DNA of 64,000 nucleotides from Lachnospiraceae bacterium A2 (GTDB lineage: Bacteria > Bacillota > Clostridia > Lachnospirales > Lachnospiraceae), in assembly GCA_000403315.2 (NCBI GenBank), contig KE159638.1, positions 511,793-575,792 of the forward strand, given 5' to 3'. Numbering within the stretch: position 1 is the stretch's first letter; the number at the start of each line of letters is the position of its first letter. The notes below the pieces were generated by a model. That model saw only the letters and a program-made list of their open reading frames with translations, was not told where the DNA came from and searched no databases. A program made the translations under genes and the position numbers. Positions 44,978 through 54,034 of the stretch are shown here, one piece after another.

Positions 44978-45959
44978 TTTTGTTCTGATTTGGGTAGACG
45001 GCAATGATCCAGAGTGGCAGAAAGAGAAGAATAAATACGATGAAAACAACGACAGGGGAGATAGCACAATTATCCGTTACCGGAGCTGGGATAATTTGCA
45101 ATACTGGTTCCGGGGAGTGGAGAAATTTGCTCCTTGGGTGAATAAAATCCATTTTGTGACTTGGGGGCATCTTCCTCCCTGGCTGAACGTAAATCACCCT
45201 AAACTTCATATTGTGAACCATAAGGATTATATACCCGAAGAATACCTGCCAACTTTTAATGCGAATACGATAGAAATGAACCTGCATAGGATTGAGGGGC
45301 TGGCAGAACAGTTTGTATATTTTAATGATGACATGTTCATTACAAACTATGTAAAACCAGATGATTTTTTTAAAAATGGGGTTCCGCGGGATGTGTTTGG
45401 GCTGAACTGTATTTATTTTGGCAAGAAGAGTGCCGGTTTTTTTAATGGGAATGACGTAGAATTAATAAACATTCATTTTGACAAGAAACAGTGTTTTAAG
45501 AAAGATTTTAGAAAGTGGTATCACCCGATTAATGGCTGGAAAAGCCTGGTAAGGACCACCATGCTGATGATATGGCCATGGTTCCCTGGCTTTTACTATA
45601 GCCATCTCCCCAGTAATTTCCTGAAAAGCACATTTAAAGAGGTGTGGAAATTGGAGGAGGAAACTTTGAAGGCTACCTGTAGGGATAAGTTTAGGACAAA
45701 GTCAAATGTAAACCAATGGCTGATAAAATACTGGCAGCTGGCAAGCGGAAATTTTATCCCGCGCTCCCGGAACATTGGGCGTTGCTTCCACATTAAAGAA
45801 AGGAATTATGGATTAGCTTTAAATTCTGTCCGTGAGGGAAGGTATAAGATGATTTGTATCAACGATACGATCTATACAGAAAATTTTGAAAAAAAGAAGC
45901 GGGAAGTACAAGAAGCATTCCAGAAGCTTTTACCGGAAAAATCAGGTTTTGAACGATAG
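44940..45959 (+). CDS. Stealth-family sugar-1-phosphate transferase
   Basis: 339 residues. It shows the conserved Stealth regions in order: IDFVLIWVDGNDPEW (residues 13-27), RYRSWDNLQYWFRGVEKFAP (about 42-61), the long region with EQFVYFNDDMFI (about 120-131) and SHLPSNFLKSTF (about 221-232). Stealth enzymes move a hexose-1-phosphate from a nucleotide sugar to a hydroxyl, making phosphodiester-linked polymers such as capsules and yeast-type phosphoglycans. Here it points to sugar phosphate units in the polymer in addition to alditol phosphate. TAGGAGG precedes the ATG, which lies within the end of the DltD-like gene. Confidence 0.93.
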   Translation: MKMRKTVKKPKIDFVLIWVDGNDPEWQKEKNKYDENNDRGDSTIIRYRSWDNLQYWFRGVEKFAPWVNKIHFVTWGHLPPWLNVNHPKLHIVNHKDYIPEEYLPTFNANTIEMNLHRIEGLAEQFVYFNDDMFITNYVKPDDFFKNGVPRDVFGLNCIYFGKKSAGFFNGNDVELINIHFDKKQCFKKDFRKWYHPINGWKSLVRTTMLMIWPWFPGFYYSHLPSNFLKSTFKEVWKLEEETLKATCRDKFRTKSNVNQWLIKYWQLASGNFIPRSRNIGRCFHIKERNYGLALNSVREGRYKMICINDTIYTENFEKKKREVQEAFQKLLPEKSGFER

Positions 45960-45970
45960 GGAGAAATGTT

Positions 45971-47917
45971 TTGAGTAAAATTTGTGTAGAATTCCAAGAG
46001 AATTTATTAAAGATATGCTGTGTCCGTTCTAGGATGGTACCGGAGGACACAGTGATAATTGATGTCCAAACCCTTGATTTTGGGAAAAAGTATAAAACAA
46101 GCATACCAGTCCGTAAGAAGTCCCAGAAAAATAGGGTATTTTATATGGAAACACAGCATATTGAAGTCGATAAGTTTCCGCAAGATGCCGTGGACAGGCA
46201 CATGAATGAAACACAAAATGTTCCCGTGTTAGTGGTATGGTCAAATGAAAAAAGCATTTATTATTCCTACCAATTCAAAAGCAGCTTTTACAAAGAATTG
46301 ATAAAGTTCTCTTACAAGGTATTGTATCTGGGCCTGAACAAGAAAGTACTGTCTCTTTACATGCTTGGGTATTTCAGGAATGAATGGGAGCTTCCTGTGG
46401 AAGGGCAGAGGTTTTATATTGATGAAAAGAATTATCAGCAATCGTCAATAAAAATAGGCGTTATGCCAATTCCTAAATGGAGATTGCTTCTGCAGGGCGA
46501 TATCCATCGCTTTAAAATTCCTGTGGAATCATTGCTGTCAGATGATACACAAATCAATAATACATTGAACATCATGTTAAAAGTGGATGGCATAGAGTTA
46601 GATTACCGGATTGGAAAAAAATTTAGGAAAAAAAATGCAAATATCCGGCATTATTACGCACCATACAAAGGCTGCTACCTGAAAAATTTTGCTGTCCATG
46701 TACGGCGGACAGACCGTGGGAATTTTTCCATTGTGAAAAGGCCGAAAGAAGAAATTGAGGAGCATTTATGGTTCAAGCTTATGGAGAGTAAATGTGTTTC
46801 ATGGCTTTTTTATCATTTAGGAAAATGGAAGTCAAAACATGGTAAAAATGTGAATTTGTATTATGAGAAATTTGCTGGAAAAGCGGAAGAAGGGGCATAT
46901 GATTTATTCCTTTTGGCAAAGGACAGCAGGAATTCAAAGAATTATTTCGTCATAGATGAACTGTCAGATGATTACCAGGCAATTAAAGGGGAAAAAAATG
47001 TTGTTCGGAAATATTCCCTTAAGTATTATTGGCTGCTATACCGGGTGAACTATTATATTTCCACAGAAGCGCCTGCCCATTTGAATATTGTGCGGTCTAA
47101 TAACAAATATTTTAGGAAGAGTACATGTGAGCATCCTTTTATTTTTTTACAGCATGGGGTAACATATCTCAAGTGCCAGGGGCCTGCGTCTACTTTTGTA
47201 GTGGGGAAGGAAGGCGAGCCAGAGTATATTGTGGTAGGAAGTGGGAAAGAGAAGGATGTGGTAGGCGATATGCTTAAATTGCCAGAAGATAGGATATGGA
47301 ATACTGGGTTACCTATTTTCAGCAAGATAGAGTATAACCATATTGGGCAAGATTCTGCAGATAAAGCAGTGATTATGCTGACATGGAAGACATACGAAGA
47401 ACATTTACAGGATTTTGAGCAGTCGGAATATTATAAAAATGTAGTTAGTATTTATAAAATTTTAAATAAGTATCTGGAAGCTTCTAAAATTATCATTGTA
47501 CCCCACCCAAAGGTAATGGATTTGCTGGCAAGCACAGATATGAAAGATTCTATATGGAAAGAGCCAATTTCTAAGGTTTTGGATATGACAAAACTTTTAG
47601 TGACAGATTATTCTTCTGTATGTTATAATGTCTTTTATCAGGGAGCTGGGGTAGTTTTTTATCAGCCAGATTTGGAGTTATATGAGGCTGAAAGCGGCAA
47701 ACTGATTCCGTCAGAAGAAGAATACATTGGGGAGCGGGTCTTTGACATGGATTCTTTGGAAGAAGTTTTGCAGAAAATCATTATAGATGGAAAGATTATT
47801 CTGGAAAAAGCGAGGAGCCCAAAAGTAGAAGAATGTTACAGGAGCATCAATGAATTCTGTGACGGAAAGAATATTACCCGCATTTATCAGAAACTGGTAG
47901 AAAAAGAAATACTATAA
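45971..47917 (+). CDS. CDP-glycerol:glycerophosphate glycerophosphotransferase-like protein (TagF-like)
   Basis: 648 residues. The first 270 form a beta-rich region of unknown role. The rest is a Glyphos_transf domain with LQHGVTYLKC near residue 392 and LVTDYSSVCYNVFYQG near 539. TagF-type enzymes polymerise glycerol- or ribitol-phosphate from CDP-alditol at the inner membrane face. The start is a TTG with GGGAGA seven bases upstream; no good ATG is near. It is the second such enzyme of the locus, so one may prime and the other extend, as TagB and TagF do. The exact alditol is unknown. Confidence 0.87.
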   Translation: MSKICVEFQENLLKICCVRSRMVPEDTVIIDVQTLDFGKKYKTSIPVRKKSQKNRVFYMETQHIEVDKFPQDAVDRHMNETQNVPVLVVWSNEKSIYYSYQFKSSFYKELIKFSYKVLYLGLNKKVLSLYMLGYFRNEWELPVEGQRFYIDEKNYQQSSIKIGVMPIPKWRLLLQGDIHRFKIPVESLLSDDTQINNTLNIMLKVDGIELDYRIGKKFRKKNANIRHYYAPYKGCYLKNFAVHVRRTDRGNFSIVKRPKEEIEEHLWFKLMESKCVSWLFYHLGKWKSKHGKNVNLYYEKFAGKAEEGAYDLFLLAKDSRNSKNYFVIDELSDDYQAIKGEKNVVRKYSLKYYWLLYRVNYYISTEAPAHLNIVRSNNKYFRKSTCEHPFIFLQHGVTYLKCQGPASTFVVGKEGEPEYIVVGSGKEKDVVGDMLKLPEDRIWNTGLPIFSKIEYNHIGQDSADKAVIMLTWKTYEEHLQDFEQSEYYKNVVSIYKILNKYLEASKIIIVPHPKVMDLLASTDMKDSIWKEPISKVLDMTKLLVTDYSSVCYNVFYQGAGVVFYQPDLELYEAESGKLIPSEEEYIGERVFDMDSLEEVLQKIIIDGKIILEKARSPKVEECYRSINEFCDGKNITRIYQKLVEKEIL

Positions 47918-47934
47918 TGAAAGGAGAAACAGTT

Positions 47935-49947
47935 ATGAAAAAGCGTGTATTGGTTGCATTGTTATGCATAAGTATGGGAATTTCCAGCCAAATAGGAGTT
48001 CCTGTGGCAGCGGCAGCCCCTATGGAAGCAGGACAGTTACAAGAAGAGGTATTCTTAGACGAAAAAGGGGCAAAAGCATCTGAGATTAAACTGAGTGTAA
48101 AGTCTGGGTCAGATATTTCAGTGAAATTAAAGGAAGCCATTAAAGAGGCAGAGGGAAATTCGGGGACAACAACGATTACTATCCCGAGCGGAAGCTATAG
48201 GCTAGGGGAACAAATCCGTTTGAAATCAAATATAAACATTGTAGCAACAGGAGCAACAATTACAGCGTCTGGAAGCATTGATTCCATGGTAAGGGCAGGG
48301 GAAACAGATAGGATAAAAAATGCATCCATCGAAGGGGGAACCTGGAACTGCAATAAGAAAACAAAATTTGGCTTTGTATTTGGTGCAGCTAAGAATATAA
48401 CAGTGAAAGACTGTAAAGTGATGAATAGCAATGGACATGGGCTGCGTGTTGCAGGCAAGTCTTCGGGTGTTTCTGTAGACGGCTGTACTTTCAGCGGATG
48501 CGGGCAGAGCGGTATTTATGTAGATGCATCTGCTGTATCCAGTATTAGCAAAACGGTTATCAGCGGAAATAAAACCACAGGCATTACTGTAACAGGAGGC
48601 TCCACCCTTTCCAGCCTGACTTCCACTAAAATTCATTCCAATGAATCCCATGGGCTGGCATCTTATAAGAAGAGTAAAGTTTCCAATGTCAGTGGCTGCA
48701 CGATTGAGGCCAATAAAGAGCATGGGATTACGGTATCAGAAGCAGCATTGGAGATGAATGATTCAAAGGGTGATAATACCGTCAAGGATAATAACTGGAA
48801 TGGTGTTTCTATTACAGGGAAAACCTCTAAGGTTACAATTAAAGGTGGGAATTTTAGCCATAATGGCCGGAAGCCAAAGGTATCTTCGGAAGGGGAATCT
48901 GGGCATGGCGTCGGCGTATTTTCTGGGGCGTCTTTGGAATTAACAGATGCCACAATGGAAAATAATTCTGTTTGCGGTGTGTCACCTTTTGGGGCAGGGA
49001 CTTCTGCAACTATCCAGAACTGCGTTATCCAGAACAATGGACGGCATGGGATTGGAGGAAGGAAATCTGTAACACTTAGGATCAAGGGGAATTTGATCAA
49101 AAATAATAAAAACCATGGCATTATGGTAAATGACCGCTGCGATGCAAAATATATTGAAAATAATACAATAAGCGGCAGCCAGCAATGCGGAATCAGCGTA
49201 GGCGTGAATTCAAAGGCAGTGATAAAGAATAATAAAATTCTGAAATCAAAGCAGCAAGGAATTTACGTTTATGAGAAATCACAGGCAACAATTTCAGGTG
49301 GAAGTATCCAGACAAGCAAGGATTGCGGGATTGTTACTTATGAAAATGCAAATGTTACTATAAAGAAAGTAACCATAAGCAAGTGCAGCAATTATGGGAT
49401 GAACATTAAGGGCGGTAAGGCAAATATCCAGTCCTGCAATGTAAATAATAATAAAAATTCTGGGATTCAGGTAAAATTAGGGGCAAAATCCGTAGTATTG
49501 TCAAATAATAAGATTAATAAAAATGGCAATTATGGGATATACTGTAATGGTAGCGCCATCAGTAAGCTCCAGAAAAATACAGTAACAAACCATAACAAAT
49601 ATGGGATTGTATTATATGATAATACAACCTGCAATGGGATTAAAAATAATACTTTAAGCAACCCAGCTGGTGTAAAAGAAATTTCTGTCCAGAATTCTAA
49701 GGCAAATGTAGGTGATGCGAATCCGCTGGAAATCAGCTCTGCGAAGAAAAACAGCAGTAAGATTACAGGGAAAGCAGCTCCAAAGTCAAAAGTTTCTGTA
49801 AAAATAGGCGGGAAGACTTACAGTGCGACTGCTAATGCTAGTGGGAATTACACAATTAATACATCAAAATTAAAAAAAGGTACAAAGTTAAAAGTACAGG
49901 CAGATATTGGCAGCGGGAATAAAATTTATATTGAAAAAGTGATATAA
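47935..49947 (+). CDS. Secreted right-handed beta-helix protein
   Basis: 670 residues. After a signal peptide (about residues 1-28) and a 45-residue linker comes a long series of parallel beta-helix coils (about 75-590), with repeated asparagine ladders such as NNKNHGI, NNSVCGV and KNNKILKS and periodic G-I-x-V turns. A small C-terminal beta domain with a KITGKAAPKSKVSV bacterial-Ig-like pattern ends it. Beta-helix proteins of this kind are often polysaccharide lyases, epimerases or O-acetylesterases. It may act on the polymer made by this locus. Catalytic residues were not identified. The ATG at 47935 has AAAGGAG upstream, inside the overlap with the previous stop. No LPXTG. Confidence 0.83.
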   Translation: MKKRVLVALLCISMGISSQIGVPVAAAAPMEAGQLQEEVFLDEKGAKASEIKLSVKSGSDISVKLKEAIKEAEGNSGTTTITIPSGSYRLGEQIRLKSNINIVATGATITASGSIDSMVRAGETDRIKNASIEGGTWNCNKKTKFGFVFGAAKNITVKDCKVMNSNGHGLRVAGKSSGVSVDGCTFSGCGQSGIYVDASAVSSISKTVISGNKTTGITVTGGSTLSSLTSTKIHSNESHGLASYKKSKVSNVSGCTIEANKEHGITVSEAALEMNDSKGDNTVKDNNWNGVSITGKTSKVTIKGGNFSHNGRKPKVSSEGESGHGVGVFSGASLELTDATMENNSVCGVSPFGAGTSATIQNCVIQNNGRHGIGGRKSVTLRIKGNLIKNNKNHGIMVNDRCDAKYIENNTISGSQQCGISVGVNSKAVIKNNKILKSKQQGIYVYEKSQATISGGSIQTSKDCGIVTYENANVTIKKVTISKCSNYGMNIKGGKANIQSCNVNNNKNSGIQVKLGAKSVVLSNNKINKNGNYGIYCNGSAISKLQKNTVTNHNKYGIVLYDNTTCNGIKNNTLSNPAGVKEISVQNSKANVGDANPLEISSAKKNSSKITGKAAPKSKVSVKIGGKTYSATANASGNYTINTSKLKKGTKLKVQADIGSGNKIYIEKVI

Positions 49948-50129
49948 AATGTACTTTTTCTGCCATGGAATTTCGGCAGGATAGCAATTTGTAAAAAACA
50001 GGGGATCTTCTTTTCTTTTGGCTGGAATGGTAAAATTGTTTGCCACGGGGAAAGGGATTCCTTGTTGCATTCGTATCAAAAACAGTGGTTATTCTTGAAA
50101 AAATTGGATAGGAAGGAGGGATTTTCGTG

Positions 50130-52007
50130 ATGGAAACACCAAAAGAATGGGATTATAAGTTTACAGTTGTTACGCCCGTTTACCAAGTAGAAGAATATTT
50201 AAAGGATACCATTGAGTCAGTCATAAACCAGACGGTGGGGTTTCAGGAAAATATCCAGCTAATTTTAGTGAATGATGGGAGCCTAGATAATAGTGAGGAA
50301 ATCTGCCTGAAATATCAAGAACAATACCCAGATAACATCCTTTATTTGAAGAAAGAAAATGGCGGGGTAAGTTCTGCACGGAATGAAGCCTTCCCTTATA
50401 TCCGGGGAAAATACGTTAATTTTTTGGATTCTGATGATATGTGGGCACTGGATGCTTTTGAAATAATCTACCATTTTTTTGAGGAACATTATAAAAAGAT
50501 AGATGTAGTAGGGGGCAGAAAGCGTTTTTTTGAAGCAAGGGATGATTTTCATTACCTTGACTATAAATTTGATACGACCAAAGTGATATACCTGCAGTTA
50601 CAGTATGATTATGTCCAGTTGGATGTAACCTCTGCATTTATTAAAACAGAAGCTTTAGGGGATCATAGGTTCTCTACCCATTTAAAGTATGGGGAAGACG
50701 GGGCATTTATTAATGAGGTCCTGTTGGATAAATGTACTTTGGGAGTGGTCCGTGAGGCATTGCACCTATATAGGAAACGCCTGAACGCCACATCTGCGCT
50801 GCAGAATGAAATGAAGTCTGAAAGTTATTATGTGGATTCACCCAAATACTTCCATCAAGCATTGTTTGATAAGTCCATAGAACGTTATGGGAGAGTGCTG
50901 GAGTTTATCCAATACGCCGTTATGAATGACCTGGGATGGAGGATCCGGAAAAATGTCCATGCATGGATCGGCGCTGTACAGGCAGAACAATATAAAAGAG
51001 CATTGCAAGGTGTTTTGCAAAAAATTGAAGAACGTGTAATTATGAACCAGAAAATGATGTATAAAGAATATAAAGTTTATGCATTGTCTTTAAAATATGG
51101 CAGGGATATCAGGAAAGAACTGATTTATGATATGGGAAAGCTGCTGTTTCATAATATTGCGCTTTTGGATATACTGCAAATTCGCAATATGGTTATGGTT
51201 ACAGTTTTAGATATAGGAAAAAAGAAATTGCATCTGGAAGGAAGGGTTAATACGTGGCTTCCAGAAGAAGATTACCAAATATATATGGAAACACAGGCAA
51301 AACGGAAACGTCTTTCTTGTTACCGTTTGGAAGAACATGACAAAAAGGGGCTGGATGGAATTTGTTATCAAGGGAAAGGGTTTCGTCTGGATATCCCTTT
51401 GGAGGAAGATGCCTATGAGATTACATTTAGCATTTGGTATAAGGACATTTACAGGAAAAAAATAAAGTTTACTTTGGAAAAAAATGTACCTTTAAATGAA
51501 GAAAGTGCAGGATATTATTTCCGAAACCATTATATAACCCAAAAGGAAAAAAAGAAGCTGCTGTGTAAGCGCATTTCTGGGGAAGAACGAAGCGTATATG
51601 AAAAAAAGTACCAGATGGAATTGATCCAGAATGGGCTGAAACAACTGGCTTCCTGCAGAAAATGGTATTTTGTGTTTAAGAAACTGAAAAAGAAAGAGAT
51701 TTGGCTTATACCAGAAGAACTTAGTGAGGTGCAGGACAGGGGTGAGCAGGTTCTGGGATACCTAAGGGAAAATAAACCAGGAAATGCCAAAGCCTATTTT
51801 GTTTCTGGGCAGAGGAAAACAGGAATTCAGAAGGTGAAAAAATATGGGAGAGTAATAAAGTATGGTTCTTTTTGGCATAAACTGCTGTTTCTTTTGAGCG
51901 ATAAAATAATAGTGCCCCAGAAAGGCAAAAAGGATTTTGATGTTTTTGGGGATGACAGGTATTATATGAAGGATTTATACCAATTTAAGTCCGTATTTTT
52001 GGAGTGA
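50130..52007 (+). CDS. GT2 glycosyltransferase fused to a truncated glycerophosphotransferase domain
   Basis: 625 residues. The N-terminal GT2 domain has FTVVTPVYQVEEYL, LVNDGSLDNS and NFLDSDDMWALD near residue 108. A helical middle and a beta-rich part follow. The last 80 residues read like the N-terminal half of a CDP-glycerol phosphotransferase (VKKYGRVIKYGSFWHKLLF, matching LGKVIQFGSFQHWLYYLS of the gene at 39100). The protein stops at FKSVFLE, just where the family continues as VFLQHGIT, so the catalytic half is missing. Fusions of GT2 and a full glycerophosphotransferase are common in Gram-positives; this one has lost its second enzyme. Start is ATG 50130 or GTG 50127 after GGAGGG. Confidence 0.83.
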   Translation: METPKEWDYKFTVVTPVYQVEEYLKDTIESVINQTVGFQENIQLILVNDGSLDNSEEICLKYQEQYPDNILYLKKENGGVSSARNEAFPYIRGKYVNFLDSDDMWALDAFEIIYHFFEEHYKKIDVVGGRKRFFEARDDFHYLDYKFDTTKVIYLQLQYDYVQLDVTSAFIKTEALGDHRFSTHLKYGEDGAFINEVLLDKCTLGVVREALHLYRKRLNATSALQNEMKSESYYVDSPKYFHQALFDKSIERYGRVLEFIQYAVMNDLGWRIRKNVHAWIGAVQAEQYKRALQGVLQKIEERVIMNQKMMYKEYKVYALSLKYGRDIRKELIYDMGKLLFHNIALLDILQIRNMVMVTVLDIGKKKLHLEGRVNTWLPEEDYQIYMETQAKRKRLSCYRLEEHDKKGLDGICYQGKGFRLDIPLEEDAYEITFSIWYKDIYRKKIKFTLEKNVPLNEESAGYYFRNHYITQKEKKKLLCKRISGEERSVYEKKYQMELIQNGLKQLASCRKWYFVFKKLKKKEIWLIPEELSEVQDRGEQVLGYLRENKPGNAKAYFVSGQRKTGIQKVKKYGRVIKYGSFWHKLLFLLSDKIIVPQKGKKDFDVFGDDRYYMKDLYQFKSVFLE

Positions 52008-52010
52008 GAG

Positions 52011-54020
52011 ATGGGAAGGACTGTAAAATGGAGCATAAAAACCAGCATGTGCTTTCTGTTTGGGTTGATTTCGTGTGTGATCCTTACAGTGATGTATCTT
52101 GCCCAAAGTATCAATATTGAGTGTTTTTATGATGTTGGGGATATCTATAATGTAAGGAAATTAGCTTATGCGTATGCTGGGAATAATTGGCTTTGCGATA
52201 GTACTACAGAAGAAATAAATATTACCGAGGATATTGCTAATAAAATGTTTGCCGTGGAGGTACAGAAGAAAAATTGGAATTACTTGTACCTTGATTTGGA
52301 AAATCTGCCGAAGGAAACAGTCTGGGAGGTACAGGTATTAAATCAGGCATTTGAAGCAGCAGGCACCATTCAACAGGAAATGAGGAATGGGATTAATATT
52401 CTTGAACTGCCAGAACAAGAGGTTTATGGGATTAATTTTGTGGTTTCAGGAGAGAAAGGATTGACATTCTCTTTAAAAAAGATACAATTCCGTGAACGGA
52501 TCAAAATGTTTGGGCTGGAGGAATTTTTTCCTGCGTTTGCTGTTATTTCTTTCCTGTTTTTGCTGGGGTGCTTTTTTGTACGGGGCATATGGAGAAAACG
52601 GAGAATTTCCAGAGGGACACGGGCAGGGCAGTGGATAGGGGACGTACAGAAGTTTTATGCATATCTGTTGGAGAAAGGAAGTAAGGTACAGAATCTGTTT
52701 GCGCCATATTCAATACCAAAGGCGCGGACATGTTTATTCTTTCTGTGTTTTCTTTTGATATACTTGATGGTAGCTTATAGATGGAGATGGAAATTTGCAG
52801 CCCAAAACCAGATGGTTTTGTTAATAGGCATTTGTATTCTCCTGATTGGGTTCTTATCTTGGGAAGGCAAAAAGCCATTTGCTTACTGGAAAAAGCCATT
52901 AGTGGCTGCATGGTTTGCCCTTTGGCTTTTCTGTATGGTATCAGAGTTTTTTGTGGAAAAGACATTTCGCAATATAGGGATTTTTATGTTACTGTCTGTA
53001 ACGCCATTTTATTTTTCATGGAACCAGATGGAAAATCCAACGGAACTGATCCGTGACTTGAAACGCGCATTGGGATGGTTTTATTGGGCAAGCTGTATAT
53101 TCTGTATTGTTTGCCGCCCGCTTACGGCAGGAGTCCGTTATATGGGAAGTTTTAACAATCCAAATACATTTGCAGGCTTTCTTGCAACAGCAAACTTAGT
53201 GTTCCTGGATAATTTAGGGCAGGGCTTTCAGAAGTCCCCAAAAGGGAAAAAGAAAAAAAAATTGCAGCTTATAAATGGAACAGCAGGGGTTGCTAGTATC
53301 TTTTTCTTTCTTCAGCTGACCCAAAGCGTTACAGGGATTGGCGTGTTTGTTTTAGAATGTATGATTTTTCTTTTACGGCTATTCCTTAACCGGAAACAGG
53401 GAGGGCATGGAAAACGTTTGCTGAAGCTTGTTGGGGCAGCGCTGCTTAGTAGTGTGCTGATATTTACACTAGGCAGGTGGTGTCTGGTGAATGTGGCAAA
53501 TTTGCTGCATACGGTAGTTCATTTACCAGGTGATTTTTATCAGATTGCCAGCAATAAGGGATTCTTTACCTTTGCAGCTTATGCCGCCAATGATGAGCTC
53601 CCTGTATTGAACCGGATTGTGCAGAAGCTCTCCGGCAATAATTACACTGTCCTGTTAAGCGGCAGGGATGTTGTGTGGGATGTTTACGTACGCCAGCTAA
53701 ATTTACTGGGGCATGAAAAGTGGATGGAGATTTGGGAGGGAAGGATGCATGCCCACAATAATTTGCTGCAGATGATGTACGATTATGGGGTGTTTGTTGC
53801 ACTTCCCTATTTGGCAACAGTATATTATAGTTTAAGGTATAGTTTAGAAAATTTTTTCCAGAATCAGGAATTCAGCCTATTTGTCTTTGGGGCAGTGGTA
53901 AATTACCATGTGGCAGGTATTGCAGAAGATGTGAGTTCCCCCTATGCTTTTGCAAGCTGGTTAGTATATTATTTAGTAATAGGCAGTTTGTTTATAAAAC
54001 AAGCAGATAAGAAAATGTAA
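52011..54020 (+). CDS. O-antigen ligase/polymerase-like membrane protein
   Basis: 669 residues. One N-terminal helix, an extracellular beta-rich domain (about 40-170), then about ten membrane helices. The motif FNNPNTFAGFLA near residue 382 and the loop MHAHNNLLQMMYDYG near 580 are hallmarks of the Wzy/WaaL family, which joins lipid-linked glycans outside the membrane; the HAHNN histidine is expected to be essential. The gene starts three bases after the truncated GT2 gene. A related but altered copy follows. It may polymerise the repeat unit flipped by a Wzx-type protein or ligate the finished chain to an acceptor. Confidence 0.83.
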   Translation: MGRTVKWSIKTSMCFLFGLISCVILTVMYLAQSINIECFYDVGDIYNVRKLAYAYAGNNWLCDSTTEEINITEDIANKMFAVEVQKKNWNYLYLDLENLPKETVWEVQVLNQAFEAAGTIQQEMRNGINILELPEQEVYGINFVVSGEKGLTFSLKKIQFRERIKMFGLEEFFPAFAVISFLFLLGCFFVRGIWRKRRISRGTRAGQWIGDVQKFYAYLLEKGSKVQNLFAPYSIPKARTCLFFLCFLLIYLMVAYRWRWKFAAQNQMVLLIGICILLIGFLSWEGKKPFAYWKKPLVAAWFALWLFCMVSEFFVEKTFRNIGIFMLLSVTPFYFSWNQMENPTELIRDLKRALGWFYWASCIFCIVCRPLTAGVRYMGSFNNPNTFAGFLATANLVFLDNLGQGFQKSPKGKKKKKLQLINGTAGVASIFFFLQLTQSVTGIGVFVLECMIFLLRLFLNRKQGGHGKRLLKLVGAALLSSVLIFTLGRWCLVNVANLLHTVVHLPGDFYQIASNKGFFTFAAYAANDELPVLNRIVQKLSGNNYTVLLSGRDVVWDVYVRQLNLLGHEKWMEIWEGRMHAHNNLLQMMYDYGVFVALPYLATVYYSLRYSLENFFQNQEFSLFVFGAVVNYHVAGIAEDVSSPYAFASWLVYYLVIGSLFIKQADKKM

Positions 54021-54034
54021 GAAGGTGGATATCA

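Noticed and set aside
48300..49700. Periodic repeats that might suggest a CRISPR or tandem array
   Set aside because: The periodicity follows the coils of a beta-helix protein in frame; there are no identical repeats separated by unique spacers.
49948..50126. Terminator after the beta-helix gene
   Set aside because: CTGCC/GGCAG can form a short hairpin near 49960-49982, but no T-run follows; evidence is too weak.
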